A model generated the notes under the pieces. That model was not told the origin of the DNA and ran no database searches. It was given only the letters and a program-made list of their open reading frames with translations. Positions 44,803 through 54,103 of a stretch of 64,000 bases of DNA are shown here, piece after piece (position 1 is the stretch's first letter; each line of letters starts with the position of its first letter). The stretch lies in the NCBI GenBank assembly GCA_905339155.1, contig CAJPFJ010000015.1:1-64000 (forward strand), in the 5' to 3' direction. The position numbers were made by a program, and so were the translations under genes. The DNA is from Methanosarcinales archaeon. Lineage in GTDB: Archaea; Halobacteriota; Methanosarcinia; Methanosarcinales; Methanoperedenaceae.

Positions 44803-46884
44803 ATGGTTCAATCATCTATCCAGGTATGGGAAGACTTCTTTAAACGATATTACTGGGAGAACATCCTTGAATTAGCAAAGGATTTTCCGGAAAAACGAAG
44901 TCTTGTTGTGCAATTTCCCGACATTGAACGGTTCGATATGGAACTTGCCCGGGAATTGCTTGAGCATCCCGACCATGTAATTAAACATTCAAACGAGGCT
45001 CTCAGTAGTATTGATCTTCCTGCCGACGTTGTTCTTACAGAAACGCATGTAAGGATAATCAAAATACCGGAGCGTATCCAGATAAGGGAGCTTCGAAGTG
45101 AAAACATTAACAAATTCGTAGCAGTCTCTGGCTTGATCAGGAAAGCGACAGAAGTAAGGCCAAAGATCATTAATGCGGCTTTCAAATGCCAGAAATGCGG
45201 TGAAATAACATTCATGCCCCAGGGTAATGGAAAGTTTGTTGAGCCTTTTGAGTGCGAGAATGATGTTTGCGGCCGGAAAGGTGCTTTTAAGCTTGTTCAT
45301 GACCAATCCGAATTCATCGATGCCCAAAAACTCAGGATACAGGAATCCCCTGACGATCTTCGGGGGGGTGAGCAGCCCCAGACTCTTGATGTGGATGTTG
45401 ATGACGACCTGGCTGGACTTGTGTCACCGGGTGATCGCGTTATACTATCCGGGGTATTGCGCTCATTCCAGAGGAGCAACCGTGAGGGGAAAAGCACATT
45501 TTTTGACCTGTTGCTTGACGGGATATCGATAGATATTGAAGACAAGGAATTTGAAGATATCGAGATATCAAAAGAGGATATCGAGGAAATCATAACCCTT
45601 GGGAAGGACCCGGAGATTTATAAAAAGATAATCGGCTCCATTGCTCCTTCGATCTATGGATATGAGGAAGTGAAGGAAGCCATGGCGCTTCAGCTTTTTT
45701 CCGGGATTGCAAAGTACCTGCCCGATGGGGCGCGCATTCGCGGAGATGTGCATATACTCCTTGTGGGGGATCCTGGCGTGGCCAAATCCCAGCTTTTGCG
45801 GTATGCCGTAAAACTTGCGCCACGGGGGATCTACACAAGCGGTAAAAGCTCGACATCGGCCGGTCTTACTGCCACAGCCGTCAAGGATGAGTTCGGCGAT
45901 GGCCGCTGGACACTTGAAGCCGGCGCCCTTGTGCTTGCTGATATGGGTCTTGCCTGCGTTGATGAATTGGACAAGATGGAACCCGATGACAGGAGTTCCA
46001 TGCACGAAGCAATGGAACAGCAGACCATAAGCATAGCAAAAGCCGGGATCATGGCTACATTGAAATCACGCTGCGCCCTTCTCGGAGCTGCTAACCCGAA
46101 ATTCGGAAGGTTTGACAGGTATGAACCCATTGCAAAACAAATAAACATGCCACCAGCCCTGCTTTCCCGTTTTGACCTGATCTTTATACTTACTGATGAG
46201 CCTTCGGTCAACAGGGATACTGCGATCGCAGAACATATCCTGAAAGCCCATTATGCGGGCGAACTTTCAGCCAGGAGAAAAAATATAATAAATTCGGGCA
46301 TCAGCACGGATGATATTACGAAAGCCATGGAGATCATCCAGCCGGTGTTAGAAGCAGAGAAGCTCAGGAAATATATTGCATATACAAAGAGGAATATCTT
46401 CCCTATTATCCAGGACGATGCAAGGAAACATTTGATCGACTTTTATCTTGGCCTCAGGAAACAGGGTGAGGCCCCGGATTCTCCAGTGCCTGTTACAGCC
46501 CGCCAGCTTGAAGCCCTTATACGCCTGGCTGAAGCAAGTGCGCGTGTGCGTTTGAGTAATGTCATAACAATAGATGACACAAACCGGATCATCCGAATTG
46601 TGATGGCAAGTTTAAAGCAGGTCATGACAGACCCTGAAACCGGAAGGCTTGATGCAGATATCGTTAATGTGGGGATGGGTAAAAGCCAGAGGGACAGGAT
46701 CAAGGTACTCAGGGAAATAATCAGGGATCTCCAGAAAGAAATGGGCGCTGCACCCAGGGAAGAGATTATATCAAAGGCGCAAGAATCAGGTATCAAGAAA
46801 GATACCGTTGAGGATATGATACAAAAGTTAAAGAGCGCTGGAGAGATAATTGAGTCAAGTAATGATAAGTTCAGGGTTGTTTGA
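44803..46884 (+). CDS. mcm: Replicative helicase MCM
   Basis: 693 residues. The N-terminal domain (about 1-260) carries the zinc site CQKCGE...CENDVC. The AAA+ core has Walker A GDPGVAKSQLLRY, Walker B LADMGLACVDELDKM, sensor 1 region LLGAANPKFGRF and the arginine finger SRFDLIFIL. A C-terminal winged helix follows (about 615-690). The homohexamer unwinds DNA ahead of the fork. DUF424 and two coiled-coil genes follow with overlaps or no gaps, suggesting one transcript. No orc1/cdc6 gene or clear origin boxes are in the window. Confidence 0.97.
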   Translation: MVQSSIQVWEDFFKRYYWENILELAKDFPEKRSLVVQFPDIERFDMELARELLEHPDHVIKHSNEALSSIDLPADVVLTETHVRIIKIPERIQIRELRSENINKFVAVSGLIRKATEVRPKIINAAFKCQKCGEITFMPQGNGKFVEPFECENDVCGRKGAFKLVHDQSEFIDAQKLRIQESPDDLRGGEQPQTLDVDVDDDLAGLVSPGDRVILSGVLRSFQRSNREGKSTFFDLLLDGISIDIEDKEFEDIEISKEDIEEIITLGKDPEIYKKIIGSIAPSIYGYEEVKEAMALQLFSGIAKYLPDGARIRGDVHILLVGDPGVAKSQLLRYAVKLAPRGIYTSGKSSTSAGLTATAVKDEFGDGRWTLEAGALVLADMGLACVDELDKMEPDDRSSMHEAMEQQTISIAKAGIMATLKSRCALLGAANPKFGRFDRYEPIAKQINMPPALLSRFDLIFILTDEPSVNRDTAIAEHILKAHYAGELSARRKNIINSGISTDDITKAMEIIQPVLEAEKLRKYIAYTKRNIFPIIQDDARKHLIDFYLGLRKQGEAPDSPVPVTARQLEALIRLAEASARVRLSNVITIDDTNRIIRIVMASLKQVMTDPETGRLDADIVNVGMGKSQRDRIKVLREIIRDLQKEMGAAPREEIISKAQESGIKKDTVEDMIQKLKSAGEIIESSNDKFRVV

Positions 46885-46886
46885 AC

Positions 46887-47177
46887 ATGTATATGAAAAA
46901 ATATGATACGGATGGCAAATTGATAGTTGCGGTCTGTGATAGGGAAATTCTTGGGAAAAAATTCAAAGAAGGAAAACTTGTTCTCAGACTTGAAGAAAGC
47001 TTCTACAAAGGTGAAGAAGTTTGCGAAAATGAGGTTAAGGAATCACTTTCATGCGCAAATATCGCAAATATCTCAGGGAACAGATCAATTGCATGCGCTG
47101 TTGAGTGCGGATGTATCGACCCTGATATTGTGATCTTTATTGATGGGATACCCCATGCACAGATGGTACAAATATGA
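46887..47177 (+). CDS. DUF424 family protein
   Basis: About 97 residues from ATG 46887 (an ATG at 46893 is also possible), starting two bases after the mcm stop. The text KLIVAVCDREILGKKFKEGK, then LRLEESFYKGEEV and SCANIANISGNRSIACAVEC, then GIPHAQMVQI, is that of DUF424, a short archaeal family of unknown function. Its position behind mcm, with its stop overlapping the next gene by four bases, shows it belongs to the replication-helicase transcript, which may hint at its role. Its Cys residues are not arranged as a zinc ribbon. Confidence 0.88.
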   Translation: MYMKKYDTDGKLIVAVCDREILGKKFKEGKLVLRLEESFYKGEEVCENEVKESLSCANIANISGNRSIACAVECGCIDPDIVIFIDGIPHAQMVQI

Positions 47178-47833
47178 CTGAAATAATTGACAATAATATA
47201 TTAATGGATCTTGTTATTGAAAAACATAATAAGTTCCTTGGAGCTTTTAAAGAAGAATTTTCCGGGCTTGAAAATAAGCTCATTTCTATTAAGAAGCAAA
47301 CCGATGATCTTAAAAAGGAAATAGAGATGGACGAAACAAAAATAACTGTTCTAAATGAAAAATATTTCCTCTATTTCCATCAGGCGAAAAAACAAAGGGA
47401 AGGGCTTTTTAAAGAGGTAATTGAGAGGATGCAACAGGCTAAATCACCCAATATACATGAAGTAACACGTCTTTTGGCCAGGATCGAAGAACACGAGAGA
47501 AAACTCCAGAATTCAAGAAAGATTGATGATGAAGAAAAAGCCATAGTGGAAGTTAAAAAACTCCTTTATGATTTTGAAACCGAGGCAAAGAAAGCTGGAA
47601 TATCAGTTATGTCAACAGTAATAATTGATAAATTAGAGCAAGCGCATGAATCGCATAAAGAACTTTTATCGATCCAGGATAAACCCAAACAGGATATTGG
47701 TTCTGCAAAGGATTTTGATAAACAGGCAGGAGAAATAGAGGGAAGGCATAACTGGTTAAAAAGAAGGATTGAAAGCCATACCAATGCTTTAGGTTACTGG
47801 GAAAAACAAAAAGGGGGGATCAAAGTTGAGTGA
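47174..47833 (+). CDS. Coiled-coil protein
   Basis: 219 residues, almost wholly helical and highly charged (FSGLENKLISIKKQTDDLKK, RIEEHERKLQNSRKIDDEEK). A break near 135-150 (TEAKKAGISVMSTVIIDKL) separates two coils. There is no transmembrane helix or enzyme motif. The start overlaps DUF424 by four bases and the end overlaps the next coiled-coil gene by eight bases. It is probably a structural partner of that protein (COG1340-like). No function is known. Confidence 0.8.
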   Translation: MTEIIDNNILMDLVIEKHNKFLGAFKEEFSGLENKLISIKKQTDDLKKEIEMDETKITVLNEKYFLYFHQAKKQREGLFKEVIERMQQAKSPNIHEVTRLLARIEEHERKLQNSRKIDDEEKAIVEVKKLLYDFETEAKKAGISVMSTVIIDKLEQAHESHKELLSIQDKPKQDIGSAKDFDKQAGEIEGRHNWLKRRIESHTNALGYWEKQKGGIKVE

Positions 47834-48836
47834 ACCTGAGGATATGCAAAATATGCAAACGGAAAATACTCCGATAAATGTTCCGGAAAATAAAGCGGAA
47901 AAAAATCAGATCGAAACGCCTAAAGTTTACCCTAAATTATCTGAACGTGAATTGAAAGAGAAGATCAATCTCCTGCGGCAGCGGATCGAACAGGAGGAAA
48001 GGGAATTAAAAACAATATTCAGGGATATTTCCCTTCATAACCAGGGCGGCAACGACCTCAAAGCCAAACGTGACGGCTTAAATGCAAGAGTCAAGGAACT
48101 GTCGCCAAAAGCTGCTGACCTGCGAAAAAAGCGGGATGAGACAAACGCAAAGATCGCAGAACTGAAGGCACAGCGAGACCAGATGAGGGGCAAGGGGAAA
48201 GAATTCAGTGAGAGGATAGGGGAACTTAAGAAATCACGCGATGAATTGAACCTTACAGCCAGGGGAAGATTTGAAACACTTGAAAAGGCCTATCAAGAGG
48301 AATTAAACCTCTTTTTGACGGCAGACCTTCCGCTTGAGCATGAGATAAACATTTTCGACCGTTTAAATGAGTTAAACGAGAGATTGAAAGCCACCCAGAA
48401 AGCCAATGAGATACATTCTGTGATCACTCTTGAATATACTAAGGGCAAAGAAATCTACACTGATATGGATACTTTGCATGCTAAGATCCAGACGCTTGCC
48501 CAGGAATCCCAGAAGTTCCATGAAGAAATGATAAAACTTTACAATGAAATAGATACGCTGCGTAAGGAAGCTGACTCATATCATGCCCAGTTAAATGAAA
48601 AATTCAAAGGCATCGCGCCTCTTCGAAAGAAAATAGGCGTACTGAAGACAGAAATCCCGAAGCTGCGTGATGAACTTGGGGTTTATCTTGAGCAGATGAA
48701 AGAATACCAGCTTGGCCGCGATCAGCAGAAAAATGTTGGAAAGCGTGAGCAAGCCAAAGAGAAGTTTAAGAAAGACGGACGATTGAGCCTTGATGAGTTC
48801 AGGCTGCTTGTTGAAAGCGAGGATATCAAGCTTTAG
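47826..48836 (+). CDS. Archaeal coiled-coil protein (COG1340-like)
   Basis: 336 residues with a TTG start at 47826, which overlaps the preceding gene. After a short acidic tail the protein is one long coiled coil (YPKLSERELKEKINLLRQRI, AKRDGLNARVKELSPKAADL, QRDQMRGKGKEFSERIGELK). Such proteins are conserved through euryarchaea and grouped as COG1340; their function is not established, with SMC-like or scaffold roles suggested by shape. It ends a four-gene set mcm-DUF424-coil-coil. Confidence 0.85.
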   Translation: MSEPEDMQNMQTENTPINVPENKAEKNQIETPKVYPKLSERELKEKINLLRQRIEQEERELKTIFRDISLHNQGGNDLKAKRDGLNARVKELSPKAADLRKKRDETNAKIAELKAQRDQMRGKGKEFSERIGELKKSRDELNLTARGRFETLEKAYQEELNLFLTADLPLEHEINIFDRLNELNERLKATQKANEIHSVITLEYTKGKEIYTDMDTLHAKIQTLAQESQKFHEEMIKLYNEIDTLRKEADSYHAQLNEKFKGIAPLRKKIGVLKTEIPKLRDELGVYLEQMKEYQLGRDQQKNVGKREQAKEKFKKDGRLSLDEFRLLVESEDIKL

Positions 48837-48892
48837 ACAGGATTCCGGGGCGCACGATAATGTTAGAGGGAAGAGGAAATTGAATCATTCCC

Positions 48893-50278
48893 TTATGCCT
48901 TTTCGTCTATTATTTTCTCTATATCCTTTAAATCAATACACAATGCCTGTTTTGTTCTTTTTGAAAAGCTTTTTGCAAAGATAGAATAGTGTTCCTGCCT
49001 GTTATCATTATGCCATTTGACGTATTTTGTTTTTTCTTTTAATTCTTCTAATATTTTTTGGGAATTTACATTATCCTGCCATTTACATTCTGAAAAAAGG
49101 ATTTGATTCATATCTTCGTTTAATGCAACAATGTCAATTTCAAGTTCTATTCTCTCATCATTTTTCCTATAAAAACCCCACCATTTCCCCAACTTTGATA
49201 TTGGAAACGGTGAGACTTTCCTTATTAATTCTTTTCTTACAAGATTTTCAAATTTTCTGCCAATGTAAGCATTGAACTTTTTATTCAGATTTTCTTCGAC
49301 ATTTTTCATTTCTCCTAATTCGATGTCAGAACGGTAAGGTTCAAAAAATAAGGAATAAAAATCAAAAAAATTATCATCTATTAAATATAATGTCTTTTTG
49401 CTTTTCGTCTCGGTTACTGGCATGTCTTTTTTGATTATTCCAAGTATCATAAGGACTTTCAAATACCTGTCCATGTCAGATGCCTTTATCCCGGTTGTGT
49501 CTGCTATATCCACAACTTTTGCATTACCCTGCGCTATCGCAGAAAGAATTGATTTATAAATATCAGGTTCCCTCATTTCTTCTTTTAGAAGAAAATCTAC
49601 CTCTTCATAAAGCCGGCCTTTTTTTGAGAGTATCTCCACTAATGAATTTTCAAGCGCAGATTTATCCGCTTTGAACTTTTCAAGATAGAATGGTACACCA
49701 CCCAAGATAGCATATATTTTAATATTTTCTTCTAAAGTATTTCCTGGAAAGAATTCCTTAAGATACCTGAATTTCAAGAAATCTATTTTCATATGACCTG
49801 TTTTTCGTCCATACAACGGATTCTTAATCCCTAGCAAACTCTCCATCATACTTATACTTGAACCGCAAAGTATCAACATAATATTTTTATTTTTTAAGAC
49901 TTCATCAATCACTCCCTGGAACAGTGAAGGTATAGAATCGTCCTTTTCAACAAGAAATGAAAATTCATCCAATACCACTATTACCTTCTGATTCACTTTT
50001 TTCACAAGATAAGAAAATATTTCTTCAATATTTTCTGAGGCAATCTCAGGTTCTTGAACAAATTTTGCAATCTCTTTCTTGAATTTTAAAATATTCGAAG
50101 GAGTACCGGCTTTATTGCAAAGCATATAAATATGCGGCTTGTTTGATACGAAGTTCTTTATCAACTCGGTTTTCCCGATCCTTCTTCTTCCGTAAATCAC
50201 GAAGAAATCAAAACCTGCTTGAATGTATCTATCCTCTAAGTATTGAATTTCTTCTTTTCGATCAATAAACAGGAACAT
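48893..50278 (-). CDS. Archaeal AAA ATPase with C-terminal DUF234 nuclease-like domain
   Basis: 461 residues. The archaeal STAND-like ATPase domain (Arch_ATPase) has Walker A YGRRRIGKTELIKNF at about 30 and Walker B VIVVLDEFSFL at about 100. A winged helix follows (about 265-315, GNAKVVDIADTTGIKASDMD). The C-terminal DUF234 domain contains ELEIDIVALN and FSECKW, a PD-(D/E)xK-like arrangement that suggests a nuclease fold. These genes are often multicopy in archaea and mobile; role unknown, perhaps defence or stress. It is convergent with the coiled-coil gene. AT content is higher than in the flanking mcm and RuBisCO genes, in keeping with transfer. Confidence 0.85.
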   Translation of the reverse strand: MFLFIDRKEEIQYLEDRYIQAGFDFFVIYGRRRIGKTELIKNFVSNKPHIYMLCNKAGTPSNILKFKKEIAKFVQEPEIASENIEEIFSYLVKKVNQKVIVVLDEFSFLVEKDDSIPSLFQGVIDEVLKNKNIMLILCGSSISMMESLLGIKNPLYGRKTGHMKIDFLKFRYLKEFFPGNTLEENIKIYAILGGVPFYLEKFKADKSALENSLVEILSKKGRLYEEVDFLLKEEMREPDIYKSILSAIAQGNAKVVDIADTTGIKASDMDRYLKVLMILGIIKKDMPVTETKSKKTLYLIDDNFFDFYSLFFEPYRSDIELGEMKNVEENLNKKFNAYIGRKFENLVRKELIRKVSPFPISKLGKWWGFYRKNDERIELEIDIVALNEDMNQILFSECKWQDNVNSQKILEELKEKTKYVKWHNDNRQEHYSIFAKSFSKRTKQALCIDLKDIEKIIDEKA

Positions 50279-50381
50279 AATCCTAATGTTTATGTTCCTA
50301 AAGATATAAGGGTTTCGCTTATTTTATAATATGCATGTTCTATCATTTTTAGATCTGATATTAATGATTCTACCCTGGGAA

Positions 50382-51497
50382 TTAAGACCACACGCCCGTA
50401 GTTTTTCTATTTAGCGCCAGGTCCCCCATTACCTTTTCCACCTCTTTTGATAACGGAGCAGGTGTTGAATTTTCAAACTCTGTGCCCGGAAGCGGCATGA
50501 AATAATGGGAATGGACATTTCCTCCTTTTCCTGTTAGCCATTTTATCACTTTTATAGTTTCAAGCTGGTCAGCTTCAGTTTCACCAGGAAGCCCGAATAT
50601 GAAATCAACGATTGGGTTAAAACCATGTTCCAGGCATTTCTCAGCCCCGATGATAATATCTTCCACAGTATGTTTTCGCTTTATGCTTTCAAGTATCCCC
50701 TGGCTTCCTGATTGTCCTCCCATGCTGATAGTTGAATTTCTGCAATATTTCGACACAAGCTCAAGGATACTGTCGTTTATGAATTCCGGCCTCACTTCTG
50801 AAGGAAATGTCCCGAAAAAAATCCTTCCGGGCTGCAATGCACGAAGAAGCGATTCAATTTTTTCAATGCGCGGATGTATTCCATCTGAACCGTAAGCAAA
50901 AGCATTTGGGGACGTGAATCTAATGTCTTTGAGGAACTTTGAATATTTTGAGATAACATCAATGCTCCTGTGTCTCATATTGTGGCCGAATAATTGCGGG
51001 GTTTGGCAGTAAGCGCAATTAAATGGGCAACCGCGAGTAATCTCTATAGTATTGAGCATGATCCCCGGGTCAAATGGCGGAAATTTATCTAAATCAACCT
51101 GGCTTCTCTTTTCGGTGAAAACGATATCTTCTGCCTCATTTTTATAAGAGATACCTTTAACGGATGAAATGTCCCCTTTATTTTGAATTACATCGATCAA
51201 TTCAGGCAATGTTTCTTCTCCTTCACCTATTACTACATAATCAAAAAATCGAAGCGTCTCTTCTGGCCGGGAAGACGGATGAGGTCCTCCGGCTACGAAT
51301 AAGGATTTTTTTGTTGCCTGTGACACTTCCCGGAAAATTGTTGGTGCTTGCTGCGTTGTAAAGCTGTAGATCATTATGCCGTCACAGGGCCGTTCTGCGG
51401 CATATGATCCCGGGACAAGAGGCATCAGGACGGCTATGCTTTGCATGTTCTTCTTGAAGAACCTGAAATTAATTTGATTGATTTTGTTCATACACAT
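50382..51497 (-). CDS. B12-binding domain radical SAM protein (MJ1487-like)
   Basis: 371 residues. The N-terminal part resembles a cobalamin-binding fold (IMIYSFTTQQAPTIFREVSQ, FVAGGPHPSSRPEETLRFFD, YVVIGEGEETLPELID). The radical SAM site is ITRGCPFNCAYCQTPQLFG (CxxxCxxC). SIDVISKYSKFLKDIRFTSP and VDFIFGLPGETEADQLETI follow the usual barrel. The family is known as TIGR04013/MJ1487; a methyltransferase-type reaction is suspected but unproven. It is transcribed alone, divergent from the RuBisCO gene. Confidence 0.85.
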   Translation of the reverse strand: MCMNKINQINFRFFKKNMQSIAVLMPLVPGSYAAERPCDGIMIYSFTTQQAPTIFREVSQATKKSLFVAGGPHPSSRPEETLRFFDYVVIGEGEETLPELIDVIQNKGDISSVKGISYKNEAEDIVFTEKRSQVDLDKFPPFDPGIMLNTIEITRGCPFNCAYCQTPQLFGHNMRHRSIDVISKYSKFLKDIRFTSPNAFAYGSDGIHPRIEKIESLLRALQPGRIFFGTFPSEVRPEFINDSILELVSKYCRNSTISMGGQSGSQGILESIKRKHTVEDIIIGAEKCLEHGFNPIVDFIFGLPGETEADQLETIKVIKWLTGKGGNVHSHYFMPLPGTEFENSTPAPLSKEVEKVMGDLALNRKTTGVWS

Positions 51498-51583
51498 GTT
51501 TTTAACTTAACAATAAACCCATTGGCTTAAGATTATGCGACAATCTTTTAATATCTAAATAATAGACTGTGATAGGTGATAGA

Positions 51584-52876
51584 ATGACTGGAAAAATTGA
51601 TTGGTACAATGAATTCGTAGATTTGAATTACATTCCTTCAAAAGACGATTTGATCTGTTTATACTATTTTGAACCTGCAAAAGGAATTACTCAGGAAGAA
51701 GCGATAGGAAGGATTGCTTCAGAAAGTTCAGCCGGGACATGGACGACACTTCATGATTTACCTGCACGGGTAGAAAAGATAAAAGCGCGCGCATTTGAAT
51801 TTAATGGTAAATATGTAAAGATAGCTTATCCGATAGACCTCTGGGAGCCAGGAAATGCCCCGCAGCTCCTGAGCGGGATAGCAGGTAATATCTTCGGGAT
51901 GAGGGCTCTTCGGAATTTGAGGCTCATTGACGCATCCTTTCCTCAACGATATATTAAGTCTTTCAAGGGTCCAAATCACGGCATCGAAGGAATAAGGTCT
52001 TTATTGAATATCAAAGAACGCCCAATAACGGGTGCAGTGCCAAAACCCAAGATCGGCTTTAGCGCAGCAGAACATGCCGAGGTTGCATATGAAACATGGA
52101 TGGGAGGATTTGATCTTGTTAAGGATGATGAGAACCTGACTTCCACATCTTTTAACCGTTTTGAAGACAGGCTCGCTCGAATGGCCAAACTTCGGGATAA
52201 AGCCGAAAATGAAACAGGAGAGCACAAAGATGCCCTTTTGAACATCACGGGTGAAACTAAAGAAATGATACGAAAGGCAAAATTACTTCAGGATTCGGGC
52301 TGGAGGTTTGCCATGATCGATGTTGTTACCTGTGGAACAGCGTCTGTCCAGACAATGAGGGATGAATGCGGCGACATTGGATTAGCTATACACGCTCATC
52401 GTGCGATGCATGCGGCTTTTGACAGGAACCCGAGACATGGGTTAAGCATGTATTTCCTTGCAAAACTCATGCGGTTAATAGGGGTCGATGAAATTCATTC
52501 AGGTACTGCAATAGGAAAACTTGTGGGGAGCAAAAAAGAGGTGATCCAGATCGCCAGCGTGTTGCGGGACTCAAATATTCCAGCAGGGAATATGCTTTCA
52601 CAGGAATGGGGCTCAATAAAGCCGGCCCTTCCGGTTTCTTCAGGTGGTCTTCATCCGGGATTGATACCATCGGTCATGGGTATCCTGGGAAATAACTGTA
52701 CATTGCTTGTGAGCGGCGGTATTCATGGCCACCCAAAAGGAACGCGAGCAGGCGCAAAGGCAGTGATGCAGGCAATAGAAGCCTCTATGAATGGTATTGA
52801 CCTTAATGAATTTGCGGTTAAAAACAAGGAATTGAAGCAGGCGCTTGGTAAATGGGAATATTTCAGGCCAAAATGA
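51584..52876 (+). CDS. rbcL: RuBisCO large subunit, archaeal form III
   Basis: 430 residues from ATG 51584, which has GGTGAT just before it; an upstream in-frame GTG at 51569 is less likely. Catalytic residues are intact: Lys in GAVPKPKIG, the carbamylated Lys-Asp-Glu in GGFDLVKDDENL, His in HAHRAMHAAFDR, the loop 6 Lys in HSGTAIGKLVG and the phosphate site SSGGLHPGL. Form III carboxylates ribulose-1,5-bisphosphate from nucleotide salvage to two 3-phosphoglycerates. It is common in Methanosarcinales. Neither AMP phosphorylase nor the isomerase is in the window. It runs toward the convergent roadblock gene with only two bases between. Confidence 0.96.
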   Translation: MTGKIDWYNEFVDLNYIPSKDDLICLYYFEPAKGITQEEAIGRIASESSAGTWTTLHDLPARVEKIKARAFEFNGKYVKIAYPIDLWEPGNAPQLLSGIAGNIFGMRALRNLRLIDASFPQRYIKSFKGPNHGIEGIRSLLNIKERPITGAVPKPKIGFSAAEHAEVAYETWMGGFDLVKDDENLTSTSFNRFEDRLARMAKLRDKAENETGEHKDALLNITGETKEMIRKAKLLQDSGWRFAMIDVVTCGTASVQTMRDECGDIGLAIHAHRAMHAAFDRNPRHGLSMYFLAKLMRLIGVDEIHSGTAIGKLVGSKKEVIQIASVLRDSNIPAGNMLSQEWGSIKPALPVSSGGLHPGLIPSVMGILGNNCTLLVSGGIHGHPKGTRAGAKAVMQAIEASMNGIDLNEFAVKNKELKQALGKWEYFRPK

Positions 52877-52878
52877 GG

Positions 52879-53253
52879 TTATCCAAGCGCCTGCTTTATT
52901 TTTTCGACTGCTTTTTTCATTTCAACAAGCACCAATCCAAGATTTATATCCGGTCTTGTCATAACCAGAAGCAGAGCTTTTGGTCCGGCCCCTGTTCCAA
53001 TTAATTTTCCGTTTTTGGATTCAATTACTATCCTATCAGGTAAATCTATTCCAAGCTCTGTTGCTGCTTTTTCTGCTGCGCCGAACATAGTGGCCGACAT
53101 AGCGACCAATGTTTCTGCATGTTGCTTTTCAGGTAGTGTCGAGCAGATCAATAAACCGGATCTGCTTACTATTGCCGATTCATCGATCTGTCCGGTTATA
53201 TTAATTTCTTTTAGTATTCCTTCAAGCTTTTCTATAGGACGTTTTTCACTCAT
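52879..53253 (-). CDS. Roadblock/LC7 domain protein
   Basis: 124 residues, one roadblock/longin-like domain: IDESAIVSRSGLLICSTLPE, AMSATMFGAAEKAATELGID, then RIVIESKNGKLIGTGAGPKA and LLLVMTRPDINLGLVLVEMK. Such proteins dimerise and bind small Ras-like GTPases of the MglA type or act in gliding/polarity and signalling modules; in archaea the role is open. No GTPase lies next to it. The promoter holds GTGTGCAA (53319-53326) beside a TATA run, the same half-site seen at the MinD-like operon. A short palindrome TGAGGA-ct-TCCTCA covers its ribosome site. Confidence 0.88.
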   Translation of the reverse strand: MSEKRPIEKLEGILKEINITGQIDESAIVSRSGLLICSTLPEKQHAETLVAMSATMFGAAEKAATELGIDLPDRIVIESKNGKLIGTGAGPKALLLVMTRPDINLGLVLVEMKKAVEKIKQALG

Positions 53254-53366
53254 GTTGAGGACTTCCTCAGTTTAATCTAATTCTGCAATTAACAATATGT
53301 TCTTATAACTATTTATATGTGTGCAATAAAGCAACAGTTACTCATTAAATAAATATTAAGAGTTGG

Positions 53367-53705
53367 GTGCAGGGCGCAGTAACTCCCCGGCTTTCAAGCA
53401 GGGGATACACAGGAAAAAGACCTTTTCCGGAATTAAAAGGCAAGACAGCGATAATCGTAGATGACGGGCTGGCTTCAGGTTACACCCTTCTGGCAGCCAT
53501 AAGTTCCGTAAAAAGACAATCTCCGGCAAGGATCATAGTCGCAGTTCCAACTGCTTCGAAAAATGCAATCGATCTTGTGACCCCTTATGTTGATGAAATT
53601 TTCTGCCTGAACATCCGGGAAACAAGGATATTCGCTGTGGCTGATGCATATCAGGAGTGGCACGACCTTACCGAGCAGGAAGTATTGAAATTATTAGGAA
53701 AATGA
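53367..53705 (+). pseudogene. N-terminally truncated phosphoribosyltransferase
   Basis: 112 residues with a GTG start at 53367. It matches only the C-terminal half of a type I phosphoribosyltransferase: the PRPP loop TAIIVDDGLASGYTLLAAIS and the hood-side segments RIIVAVPTASKNAIDLV, DEIFCLNIRE and EWHDLTEQEVLKLL. The first roughly 100 residues of the fold are missing, with an in-frame break before the GTG. Either a fragment of a lost gene, or a minimal protein expressed from the TATA-like sequence near 53310. It lies next to a convergent HIT gene. Confidence 0.6.
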
Positions 53706-53712
53706 GATACAC

Positions 53713-54054
53713 TTAACTTTTGGTCCATCCCCCCATGAGATGGATATGCAGATGAAATATAACCTGTCCAGCGCCGCTGCCCACGTTTATTACAAGCTTG
53801 TAACCGCTGTCTTTGATACCAAGTTCCTCTGCTATTTCATTTGACTTAAGAATCATCCTCGAAATAACTTCGACGTTGTTCTCTTTTAGTTCATTGACGC
53901 TTTCGATGTGCTTAACCGGCACCATCAGGACATGTACAGGCGCTGAAGGTTTAATATTATGGAAAACCACAAAGTTTTCATCTTTATAAATAAAATTTGC
54001 AGGCATTTCACCCTTTATAATACTACAGAATATACAATTACTGCTCATGATCAT
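53713..54054 (-). CDS. HIT-family hydrolase (HINT-like)
   Basis: 113 residues. The histidine triad HLHIHLMGG ends the domain, and CIFCSIIKGEMPANFIYKDE begins it with a CxxC zinc pair. Central text FVVFHNIKPSAPVHVLMVPV and GYKLVINVGSGAGQVIFHLH is that of HINT-type purine nucleoside phosphoramidases. They cleave AMP-lysine-like adducts and nucleotide phosphoramidates. The start may be ATG 54054 or the ATG two codons later. It is convergent with the truncated phosphoribosyltransferase, eight bases apart. Confidence 0.92.
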   Translation of the reverse strand: MIMSSNCIFCSIIKGEMPANFIYKDENFVVFHNIKPSAPVHVLMVPVKHIESVNELKENNVEVISRMILKSNEIAEELGIKDSGYKLVINVGSGAGQVIFHLHIHLMGGWTKS

Positions 54055-54103
54055 ATGTTATTATCATATTGATACATCATCTTTAACCTTTGTTTTATGC
54101 ATA

